In this document: positions 1 through 6,150 of the stretch, piece after piece
Layout of the letters: each line of letters starts with the position of its first letter
How positions within the stretch are numbered: the first letter of the stretch is position 1
Source of the DNA: Syntrophopropionicum sp964397525
GTDB taxonomy: Bacteria > Bacillota > Desulfotomaculia > Desulfotomaculales > Pelotomaculaceae
Length of the DNA stretch: 14,185 nucleotides
Direction: 5' to 3'
Assembly (NCBI GenBank): GCA_964397525.1
Contig: CAYNIY010000037.1
Span: forward strand, 1-14,185
Position numbers and translations under genes: made by a program
The notes under the pieces: model-generated
What the model saw: the letters and a program-made list of their open reading frames with translations, nothing else
Databases searched by the model: none
Told to the model about the DNA's origin: nothing

Positions 1-1092
1 GCTTTTTCTTTCAGGTAGGCTGAGATAAAATTATCAATATCCCCATCCATCACAGCGCTGATGTTTCCCATTTCATAACCGGTGCGGTGGTCCTTCACCA
101 TGCTGTAGGGATGAAATACATAAGAGCGGATCTGGCTGCCCCAGGCGATTTCCTGCTGGTCACTGCGCAGCGCCGCGATATCGGCTTCTTTTTTGCGCAG
201 TTCAAGGTCAACCAGCTTGGCCTTGAGCATTTTCATAGCTGCCAGCCGGTTGGAGAGCTGGGAGCGTTCGTTCTGGCAGGCGACCACGATGCCGGTGGGC
301 AGGTGGGTGATCCGCACTGCCGAGTCTGTCTTGTTGACGTGCTGGCCGCCGGCGCCGCTGGAACGGAAGGTGTCAATTTTCAAATCTTCCTGGTCGATCT
401 GCACCTCCACGCCTTCTTCCACTTCGGGCAGGACATCAACGGAAGCGAAAGACGTGTGCCGCCGCCCGGCAGTGTCAAAGGGAGAGATGCGCACCAGGCG
501 GTGCACTCCTTTTTCTGCGATCAGGTACCCGTAGGCATTGGGGCCTATGACCTCGATCGTGGCGCTTTTAATCCCGGCCTCATCACCGGGCAGCATGTCC
601 AGTATCTCGATTTTGAAGCGGTGGCGCTCCGCCCAGCGGCCGTACATGCGCAGCAGCATTTCCACCCAGTCCTGGGCTTCGGTGCCGCCGGCGCCCGCGT
701 GAAGGGCCATGATGGCGCTGCCCCGGTCATAAGGTCCGTTGAGCAGCACCGCCAGTTCCACTTCATCCACCAGACGGGAGGCTTCAGCCAGGCCTTTTCT
801 CGCCTCGGCAGCCAGGGCTTCGTCCTCTTCCTCCTGGCCCAGTTCAACCAGGAAGTTCAGTTCCTCGTATTTTTTCGCCAGGTCCATAAAAACTGATACT
901 GGTTCGCGCAGGCTTGATACCCGCTGGAGTATTTTCTGCGCTGTACCCTGGCTGTCCCAAAATCCGCAGTCCAGCATTTGTTTCTCCAGCCTGCCAATTT
1001 CTTCTTCTTTGCCGGCTATGTCAAAGAGAAACCCTCAAATCTTCAATTCTTTTGCCAAGCGGCTCGAGCTCTCTTTTTAAATCTGCATACAA
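1..1092 (-). CDS. prfB: Peptide chain release factor 2 with programmed +1 frameshift, 3' end cut by window edge
   Basis: RF2 recognises UGA and UAA stop codons and triggers peptide release on the ribosome. The 23-codon first frame starts at TTG 1092-1090, behind AAGGA, and ends in TGA at 1023-1021. An in-frame TGA just upstream excludes an earlier start. The slippery CTT TGA C lies at 1026-1020 with the Shine-Dalgarno-like AGGG at 1035-1032, in the same register as in E. coli. Skipping one T joins the long frame (1022 down to the edge). That frame shows the SPF anticodon-mimic motif (485-477, about residues 203-205) and the catalytic GGQ (350-342, about residues 248-250). About 363 residues are visible, so only a few codons are missing at the left edge. 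The gene starts 26 bp after the secA stop and is probably co-transcribed with it. Low RF2 levels favour the shift, giving autoregulation. Confidence 0.97.
1020..1035 (-). promoter_or_regulatory. prfB: prfB programmed +1 frameshift site
   Basis: On the minus strand the sequence reads AGGG TTTCT CTT TGA C. The slippery CTT is followed by an in-frame TGA and then C, the poor termination context known from RF2 genes. The upstream AGGG stimulator begins at the same distance from CTT as in E. coli, but the run of G is shorter (AGGG rather than AGGGGG). The long frame resumes exactly at GAC. Confidence 0.95.
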
Positions 1093-1118
1093 AGATCATC
1101 ATTCCTTCATCTTAAACT

Positions 1119-3776
1119 TTATACTGTTTCTCCCCGGCCGCAGCACTTCTTGTATTTCTTGCCGCTGCCGCACGGGCAGGGATCGTTGCGGCCAACCCGG
1201 CTGTCTTTGCGGGCGGGCTGTTTGGCGCCTTCTTCGGCGTAGCGGTTTTCCACCACCTGGCGCTGCTGCTGTTCGGGCTGGACCAGACTAACCCGGAAAA
1301 TGTAGCGTACCACTTCGTCCTGAATGGTATTGATCATGTTCTGGAACATTTCATAACCCTCAAATTTATATTCAATAAGGGGGTCCTTCTGCCCGTAAGC
1401 ACGGAGGCTGATACCTTCCCGCAGCTGGTCCATGGCGTCCAGGTGGTCCATCCACTTGTCGTCCACGACGCGCAGCATCACGGCCCGTTCGACCTGGCGC
1501 ATAGTGTCCGGGCTCAGCTCCTGCTCCCTGACCTCATACGCTTCGTGCGCTTTTTCGGTGAGGAATTCTGCCAGCTCGCCGCGGCCCATGTCCTCAAGGT
1601 CAGCCTGCTCCAGCTTGTGGTTCGGCAAAAACAGCTGCTCTGCGTGTTCCAGGAGGCTGTGAAAGTCCCATTCTTCCGGATGGACACCCTCCGGCGCGTA
1701 AGTAGCGACCGCCCGCTCCGCGGTGGCGTCGATCATCTCCAGGATGTCATCTTTCAGGCTGTCACCGGTCAGGACCTGGCGCCGCTGCCTGTAGATCAGC
1801 TCCCGCTGCTGGTTCATCACATCATCGTACTGCAGCACGTGCTTGCGGATATCAAAGTTGCGGTTCTCCACCCGCTTCTGGGCGGTTTCGATAGATTTGG
1901 AAATCATGGCGTGTTCAATGGGCATGTCCTCTTCAATCCCCAGGCGTTCCATGATTCCCGCGATATTGTCAGAGCCGAAAAGACGCATCAGGTCGTCTTC
2001 CAGGGAGCTGTAAAACTGGCTGGAGCCGGGATCCCCCTGGCGGCCGCAGCGGCCACGCAGCTGGTTGTCGATACGGCGGCTCTCGTGCCGCTCAGTGCCT
2101 ATAATATGCAGACCGCCCAGTTCAACTACCCTGGCATGATCGTCTTCCGTCTGCTGGCGGTGCTTTTTCATCAGGGGCTGCAAGAGGTCTTTTTCGGCCT
2201 CAGCCGTGATCTCAGTTTCTTCCCCGGGTGGCTGCTGCTGCTGGATCTCCCGCCGCATTTCCTGGCGGGCAAGAAATTCCGGGTTGCCGCCCAGAAGGAT
2301 GTCAGTGCCGCGGCCGGCCATGTTGGTAGCAATGGTCACCGCGCCGTAGCGACCGGCCTGGGCCACGATTTCAGCTTCCTTGTCGTGGTACTTGGCGTTC
2401 AGCACCTGGTGGGTCACACCTTTTTTCTTGAGCATGCTGCTTAACACTTCGGATTTTTCAATGGAGATGGTGCCTACCAGCACCGGCTGTCCCTTGGCGT
2501 GCCGGGCCGCAATCTCATTTACTACCGCCCGGAACTTGGCTTGTTCGGTCTTGTAAATCACGTCCGGCGCATCAACGCGGATCAACGGCATGTTGGTAGG
2601 AATGACCACCACATCCAGACCGTATATCTTTTTAAATTCCTGCTCCTCGGTTTCGGCCGTGCCGGTCATACCGGCCAGCTTGTCGTACATCCGGAAATAA
2701 TTCTGGAAGGTGATCGTGGCCAGGGTCTGGGACTCCCTTTCGATTTTCACATTTTCCTTGGCCTCGATCGCCTGGTGCAGCCCTTCGCTGTACCGCCGGC
2801 CGAACATCAGCCTGCCCGTGAACTCGTCCACAATGATCACCTGGCCGTCTTTGACCACGTAGTCCCGGTCCCTTTTCATCAGGGCATTCGCCTTGAGGGC
2901 CTGGTTCAGGTGGTGGGTGAGCTCAATGTTTTTGTCATCGTAAAGGTTTTGCACACCGATCGCTTTTTCCACCTTGGCCACGCCGGACTCGGTGATGGCG
3001 ACGGTATGCGTTTTTTCGTCTGTGGTATAATCTGCCTCCGGGGTCAGGCGGGGCACGATTTTTGCAAATGTATTGTAGAGATCGTTTGACTTGGCAGCCT
3101 GGCCGGATATAATCAGCGGCGTCCGGGCCTCATCGATGAGGATACTGTCCACCTCGTCAACAATGGCGTAGTTCATCTCGCGCTGCACAAGCTGGCTGGG
3201 GTGGTGAGCCATGTTGTCCCGCAGGTAGTCAAAGCCAAATTCGTTATTGGTACCATAGGTCACATCAGAGCCGTAGGCCTGTTTTTTCTCTTCCCAGTCC
3301 AGGCCGTGCACGATCAGCCCGACGCTCAAGCCCAGGTAGCTGTATATGCGGCCCATCCACTCACTGTCCCGGCGGGCCAGGTAATCGTTGACCGTGACTA
3401 CGTGAACCCCTCTGCCGGTCAGGGCATTGAGGTAAACCGGCAGGGTGGCCACCAGCGTTTTGCCTTCACCTGTTTTCATCTCCGCGATGCGGCCCTGGTG
3501 CAGGATCATCCCGCCCATGAGCTGGACGTCAAAATGCCGCATGCCCGTGACCCTTTGTGAAGCCTCGCGCACCACCGCAAATGCTTCCGGCAGGAGATCG
3601 TCAAGTTCTTCGCCATTGTCAAGACGCTCCCTGAAGACTGCGGTCATGCCCTTGAGCTCTGCCTCGGACAGGGCTTTTATCTCTGGTTCCAAATTATTGA
3701 TCTCATCGACATGGCGCTGTAGTTTTTTCACTTCGCGGGCGTTATCATCAAGCCAGTTTTTTATAAACCCGAGCAT
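1119..3776 (-). CDS. secA: Preprotein translocase ATPase SecA
   Basis: This is the cytosolic and membrane-associated motor that pushes unfolded preproteins through SecYEG using ATP. The protein has 885 residues, normal for bacterial SecA1. Residues 100-107 carry the Walker A motif MKTGEGKT and residues 207-210 the DEVD Walker B/DEAD-like box. The helicase motif AGRGTDILLGGNP lies in the second nucleotide-binding domain. The C-terminus has the zinc-binding SEC-C motif with C867, C869, C878 and C879, which binds SecB or the ribosome in known family members. The start ATG is preceded by GAGGTG at about 9 nt. Its promoter is at 3832-3861 and the hpf terminator lies just upstream, so secA is mainly its own unit, reading on into prfB. 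hpf–secA–prfB is a conserved Firmicute order. There is no sign of truncation. Confidence 0.98.
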   Translation of the reverse strand: MLGFIKNWLDDNAREVKKLQRHVDEINNLEPEIKALSEAELKGMTAVFRERLDNGEELDDLLPEAFAVVREASQRVTGMRHFDVQLMGGMILHQGRIAEMKTGEGKTLVATLPVYLNALTGRGVHVVTVNDYLARRDSEWMGRIYSYLGLSVGLIVHGLDWEEKKQAYGSDVTYGTNNEFGFDYLRDNMAHHPSQLVQREMNYAIVDEVDSILIDEARTPLIISGQAAKSNDLYNTFAKIVPRLTPEADYTTDEKTHTVAITESGVAKVEKAIGVQNLYDDKNIELTHHLNQALKANALMKRDRDYVVKDGQVIIVDEFTGRLMFGRRYSEGLHQAIEAKENVKIERESQTLATITFQNYFRMYDKLAGMTGTAETEEQEFKKIYGLDVVVIPTNMPLIRVDAPDVIYKTEQAKFRAVVNEIAARHAKGQPVLVGTISIEKSEVLSSMLKKKGVTHQVLNAKYHDKEAEIVAQAGRYGAVTIATNMAGRGTDILLGGNPEFLARQEMRREIQQQQPPGEETEITAEAEKDLLQPLMKKHRQQTEDDHARVVELGGLHIIGTERHESRRIDNQLRGRCGRQGDPGSSQFYSSLEDDLMRLFGSDNIAGIMERLGIEEDMPIEHAMISKSIETAQKRVENRNFDIRKHVLQYDDVMNQQRELIYRQRRQVLTGDSLKDDILEMIDATAERAVATYAPEGVHPEEWDFHSLLEHAEQLFLPNHKLEQADLEDMGRGELAEFLTEKAHEAYEVREQELSPDTMRQVERAVMLRVVDDKWMDHLDAMDQLREGISLRAYGQKDPLIEYKFEGYEMFQNMINTIQDEVVRYIFRVSLVQPEQQQRQVVENRYAEEGAKQPARKDSRVGRNDPCPCGSGKKYKKCCGRGETV

Positions 3777-3831
3777 TTGTTTTTACACCTCATCAATTTG
3801 TACTGGAAATACAAACTCTTTACCACGATAT

Positions 3832-3861
3832 ATTATACTGTACTTTCGATTATACCGTCAA
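3832..3861 (-). promoter_or_regulatory. secA promoter, sigma-A type
   Basis: On the minus strand, TTGACG (3861-3856) and TATAAT (3837-3832) are separated by 18 nt. The likely start site near 3825 gives a leader of about 48 nt before the secA ATG. The promoter lies downstream of the hpf terminator, as expected for separate secA expression. Confidence 0.75.
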
Positions 3862-3908
3862 TTATGGCACAATTTGCCAGAGATGGCCGGCAGACGCTGT
3901 CCGGGCAT

Positions 3909-3942
3909 AAAAAAAGGCGCCTGCAGTAAATCGCGGCGCCCT
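3909..3942 (-). terminator. Intrinsic terminator of hpf
   Basis: On the minus strand an 8-bp stem, AGGGCGCC pairing with GGCGCCTT (one G-T pair), is followed by a run of seven T. It begins 16 bp after the hpf stop codon and lies before the secA promoter. Confidence 0.88.
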
Positions 3943-3957
3943 ATCATTGCTGTAATT

Positions 3958-4482
3958 CTAAAATTCGGGTTCAATCAGGCCGTAATTGCCGTCCTTGCGC
4001 TTGTAGACGACATTGACCAGGTCTGTTTCCGCGTTGGCGAACACGAAAAAATTATGACCCAGCAGGTTCATCTGCAGCACAGCCTCGTCCACCGGCATGG
4101 GCTTATAGGCGAAACGCTTGGTCCGCATGATGCGGGGCGTTTCTTCTTCAGCAGTGACTGACGCCGCTGCCCTTGCCTCACCTACATACCTGGCGCCCCT
4201 TTTCTGCAGCTTGCCTTTATACTTCTCAATTTGTTTTTCGAGCTTTTCCACCACCAGATCAGCAGAGGCATTTATATCTTCAGTGCTTTCTTCCCCTCTT
4301 AAAATCATCCCGTTGATGGGGATGGTCACTTCGATACGATGAAAACCTTTCACAAAAGAAACGGCAACCTGTGCTTCTCCTAAATTATCAATATATCTAT
4401 CGAGTTTTCCCAGCCTTTTGGTTATATAATCCTTCAGGGCATCGGATACTTCCATGTTTCTGCCGCGGATCTGTACTTTCAT
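3958..4482 (-). CDS. hpf: Ribosome hibernation promoting factor, long form
   Basis: Long HPF binds the 30S decoding region and dimerises ribosomes into inactive 100S particles when growth slows. The protein has 174 residues. Residues 1 to about 100 are the HPF/RaiA (S30AE) domain, starting MKVQIRGRNMEVSDALKDYI. A charged, alanine-rich linker covers roughly 101-116. Residues from about 117 form the C-terminal dimerisation domain (KRFAYKPMPVDEAVLQMNLL...). Having both parts identifies the long rather than the short form. The ATG has AAGGAG at 7 nt. It lies between csp and secA, the usual Firmicute neighbourhood. A weak promoter (TTGTTA, 16 nt, TAGAAT) lies at 4507-4534 and a good terminator follows the gene, so it is probably monocistronic. 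Confidence 0.96.
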   Translation of the reverse strand: MKVQIRGRNMEVSDALKDYITKRLGKLDRYIDNLGEAQVAVSFVKGFHRIEVTIPINGMILRGEESTEDINASADLVVEKLEKQIEKYKGKLQKRGARYVGEARAAASVTAEEETPRIMRTKRFAYKPMPVDEAVLQMNLLGHNFFVFANAETDLVNVVYKRKDGNYGLIEPEF

Positions 4483-4506
4483 ACGAACACTCCTTCCATG
4501 ATATCT

Positions 4507-4534
4507 ATTCTAATCCTATAATTCCCGTTAACAA
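4507..4534 (-). promoter_or_regulatory. Possible hpf promoter
   Basis: On the minus strand, TTGTTA (4534-4529) and TAGAAT (4512-4507) are 16 nt apart, just ahead of the hpf ribosome binding site. Both boxes differ from consensus and the spacer is short, so this is a tentative call. Sigma-B or sigma-H control, known for hpf in other Firmicutes, could not be recognised here. Confidence 0.4.
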
Positions 4535-4565
4535 CACAAAATCCTGCATAAACCATTTTACATTT

Positions 4566-4593
4566 AAATACCCCAGGCTGTGCTGGGGTATTT
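4566..4593 (-). terminator. Hairpin terminator after the cold-shock gene
   Basis: A perfect 11-bp stem, AAATACCCCAG with CTGGGGTATTT and a 6-nt loop, begins 6 bp after the csp stop. It lacks a long T run after the stem on either strand, so termination may be partial and read-through into hpf is possible. Confidence 0.7.
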
Positions 4594-4598
4594 CTAAT

Positions 4599-4796
4599 TT
4601 ATACTTTTGTCACGTTGGCCGCCTGCGGCCCCCGGGCGCCTTCGACGATATCGAATTCAACCCTCTGCCCCTCGGCCAGGGTCTTGAAGCCCTCTTCCTG
4701 AATCGCCGAGAAGTGCACAAAAACGTCCCCACCGTCATCTCTCTCGATAAATCCGTAGCCCTTCTCCTGGTTAAACCATTTTACCTTGCCAAACAC
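4599..4796 (-). CDS. Cold-shock protein, CspA/CspB family
   Basis: This is a single cold-shock domain that binds single-stranded RNA and DNA and acts as an RNA chaperone. From the GTG start at 4796 it has 65 residues, the family's normal size, beginning FGKVKWFNQEKGYGFI. RNP1 (KGYGFI) and RNP2 (DVFVHFSAI) are both intact. AGGAGG (4804-4809) sits 7 nt before this GTG but only 1 nt before the in-frame ATG at 4802. The farther in-frame ATG at 4847 lies upstream of the predicted transcription start near 4842, so it cannot be used from this promoter. The gene has its own promoter and terminator. There is no long cold-inducible 5' leader (about 45 nt), unlike E. coli cspA. Confidence 0.95.
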   Translation of the reverse strand: MFGKVKWFNQEKGYGFIERDDGGDVFVHFSAIQEEGFKTLAEGQRVEFDIVEGARGPQAANVTKV

Positions 4797-4848
4797 AAGC
4801 ATACCTCCTAAAAACATGATCTTGGGTACCATGAAATCGCGTATCAAA

Positions 4849-4878
4849 ATGTTATCATAAGCGGGTTGAGCTTGTCAA
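4849..4878 (-). promoter_or_regulatory. Promoter of the cold-shock gene
   Basis: On the minus strand, a consensus TTGACA (4878-4873) and TAACAT (4854-4849) are 18 nt apart. The predicted start near 4842 leaves about 45 nt before the GTG start codon. Confidence 0.7.
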
Positions 4879-4952
4879 GCATTCGCGGGACAGCAACTGC
4901 CGGTCCGGCTTCCCGTAGTAGGTTTCATTTATGAATTGTGTATACAGTATTA

Positions 4953-4974
4953 ATATTATAAGCGCTTTTTATAT
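4953..4974. repeat. 22-bp imperfect palindrome centred on AGCGCT
   Basis: The two 11-bp halves match at 9 of 11 positions when one is reverse-complemented (ATATTATAAGC against ATATAAAAAGC). It lies in non-coding AT-rich DNA between csp and comF. It could be an operator for a dimeric regulator or part of an unwinding region. No known site was recognised. Confidence 0.45.
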
Positions 4975-4983
4975 GTCCAACTA

Positions 4984-4990
4984 TGTCGAA
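4984..4990 (+). promoter_or_regulatory. Possible Spo0A box
   Basis: TGTCGAA matches the core of the Spo0A (0A) box. A 7-bp match in a 300-bp gap can arise by chance, and no nearby promoter makes its role clear. Confidence 0.25.
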
Positions 4991-5026
4991 AAATTCCTTT
5001 TGGAGCTGTTGATCCTCAGAAATTCC

Positions 5027-5087
5027 TGTGGATAATGTGGATAACGCTGTTAATAACTTATAAAACGAGAGTTTTTAATGTGGGTAA
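5027..5087 (-). other. DnaA-box cluster
   Basis: On the minus strand, two perfect TTATCCACA boxes lie end to end (5027-5035 and 5036-5044). TTATTAACA (5048-5056) and TTACCCACA (5079-5087) each differ from the DnaA consensus TTATNCACA by one base. All four have the same orientation and lie in AT-rich DNA with no gene. Known uses of such clusters are oriC, DnaA-titrating or DnaA-reloading sites, and DnaA-controlled promoters. No dnaA, dnaN or rpmH is seen nearby, so oriC is unlikely. Confidence 0.7.
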
Positions 5088-5107
5088 AATATTTTCCGGA
5101 AATTTTC

Positions 5108-5136
5108 CGTGCCAAATACTGTAAAACACTGGCACG
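5108..5136 (-). terminator. Possible terminator after comF
   Basis: A perfect 7-bp stem, CGTGCCA with TGGCACG and a 15-nt loop, lies 15 bp after the comF stop. On the minus strand it is followed by GGAAAATTTTCC, a poor T tract. The plus strand has a better tract (ATTTTTG), but no plus-strand gene ends here. Confidence 0.4.
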
Positions 5137-5151
5137 ATTTTTGTATGAGGA

Positions 5152-5892
5152 TTAAAAATACCTTCCAGCGGCTGCGGTCAGGCCGAACACATGTCTGGCT
5201 CCAGCATCGCGCAAAGCAAGTGCCGCCGTCGACATGGTGCACCCGGTGGTGAAGACATCATCGATGATCATGATGTTTTTGCCCTGAACGGCATTGGTGT
5301 TTGCTACCCGGAAGACGCCGCTCAGGTTGCTCTCACGCGCGGTCCTGGTCAGCCCTGCCTGGGCGCTGGTCTCATAGTCCTTGAGCAGCACCCGGCCGGA
5401 TATGGGCACCTGGAGCAGGCGGCCGATTTCTTCCGCCAGCAGGGCAGCCTGATTGAAGCCCCTGGCGCGAAGCTTTTCATCCGCGAGCGGCACCGGCAGA
5501 AGCAGGTCAACTGCGGTAAACAATGGCTCCTGGGATATTGTTTCGGCCATCAATCCAGCCAGGTAGGGTGAAATGCCACGGCGGCCGAGGTACTTGAAGC
5601 GGTGAATCGCTTCCTTTAAAACACCCTCGTAAGGCCCGGCAGCCCGGACCTGCTCAAAAGGCCAGTCCTGTTTGCGGCAGGTGTAACAAAAATGGCCGGC
5701 AGCTTTAGGAATGACTGAACCTTTCCCGGTAAAGCGCCCGCACCGGCTGCAATAAATTTCCTCGTTGTAGCCCCTGATTTCGTTGAGACAGGGGCCGCAT
5801 AAATCTTTCCCCTGCCGCGCACCGCCGCAAAAAGGACAGTCCGCAGACGGCGGGAATACAATGTTGAGCAGTTCTTTCCAAAGAGAAAGCAA
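5152..5892 (-). CDS. comF: ComF family protein (ComFC-like phosphoribosyltransferase)
   Basis: ComFC-type proteins are cytosolic phosphoribosyltransferase-fold proteins needed for DNA uptake in competent Firmicutes; their substrate is not settled. An N-terminal zinc-finger-like part has CPFC, CGPC, CSRC and CYTC pairs. Next come RFKYLGRRG and RGFNQ, then the PRPP-binding loop IMIIDDVFTTGCT near the C-terminus. I place the start at TTG 5892, giving 246 residues. GGAGGT (5906-5901) stands 8 nt before it. The in-frame ATG at 5919 has no ribosome binding site and overlaps the predicted -10 box; from it the protein would have 255 residues. comFA and comFB are not next to it. It is probably monocistronic. 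Confidence 0.93.
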   Translation of the reverse strand: MLSLWKELLNIVFPPSADCPFCGGARQGKDLCGPCLNEIRGYNEEIYCSRCGRFTGKGSVIPKAAGHFCYTCRKQDWPFEQVRAAGPYEGVLKEAIHRFKYLGRRGISPYLAGLMAETISQEPLFTAVDLLLPVPLADEKLRARGFNQAALLAEEIGRLLQVPISGRVLLKDYETSAQAGLTRTARESNLSGVFRVANTNAVQGKNIMIIDDVFTTGCTMSTAALALRDAGARHVFGLTAAAGRYF

Positions 5893-5917
5893 AACAGCAG
5901 ACCTCCGGGGTATGATC

Positions 5918-5947
5918 ATGATATTTCTATACTAAAAACATTTTCAA
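5918..5947 (-). promoter_or_regulatory. Likely comF promoter
   Basis: On the minus strand, TTGAAA (5947-5942) and TATCAT (5923-5918) are 18 nt apart. Transcription would start near 5911, just ahead of the GGAGGT ribosome binding site. This fits the TTG start of comF and leaves the upstream ATG untranscribed. Confidence 0.5.
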
Positions 5948-5950
5948 TTA

Positions 5951-6035
5951 ATATCGTCCTTAAACGTCATCCTGCAATGTTATCCAGTGTTATCATCCAG
6001 TGTTATCGTCCGTAAAATCGTCCTGTAATGTTATC
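5951..6035. repeat. Degenerate short repeats, TGTTATC units
   Basis: TGTTATC occurs at 5978, 5988, 6001 and 6029, mostly followed by CC or ATCC/GTCC. Related ATCGTCC and GTCATCC pieces lie between and before the copies. The array runs into the dispersed repeat at 6029-6056 and looks like partial copies of that element's left end. Nothing else was recognised between comF and the diguanylate cyclase gene except the palindrome ACCGATCGGT at 6119-6128. Confidence 0.6.
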
Positions 6036-6056
6036 CTGAGCGCAGCGAAGGATCTT
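6029..6056 (+). repeat. Dispersed intergenic repeat, ATCCTGAGCG type
   Basis: TGTTATCCTGAGCGCAGCGA followed by AGGATCTT closely matches a repeat (TGTCATCCTGAGCG..GCGAAGGATCT) that I recall from intergenic DNA of many unrelated bacteria. Its ends ATCCT and AGGAT are complementary, so it can form a small hairpin. There is only one full copy in the window. Confidence 0.6.
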
Positions 6057-6150
6057 ACACCAGTATTCTTCACTATTGTTAGAATGATATAAATAATTGC
6101 TTTTCATCCTTCTGTTGGACCGATCGGTGACCTGTGTGTCTAAACTGAGA

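Noticed and set aside
87..896. Long plus-strand open frame opposite prfB
   Set aside because: It is the complement of RF2, whose SPF and GGQ motifs and C-terminal sequence are unmistakable on the minus strand.
1443..2444. 333-codon plus-strand open frame opposite secA
   Set aside because: It lies inside the well-supported secA gene, has no ribosome binding site of note and encodes no recognisable domain. High-GC third positions on the other strand explain it.
5027..5087. Chromosomal origin oriC
   Set aside because: Only four boxes, no dnaA, dnaN, rpmH or parAB nearby, and no switch of gene orientation. Kept as a DnaA-box cluster of unknown role.
5951..6056. CRISPR array
   Set aside because: Units are about 10-14 bp with irregular spacing and no unique spacers or cas genes.
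6119..6128. Palindrome ACCGATCGGT as terminator of the cyclase gene
   Set aside because: A perfect 10-bp palindrome has no loop and no T tract follows it, so termination is not supported.
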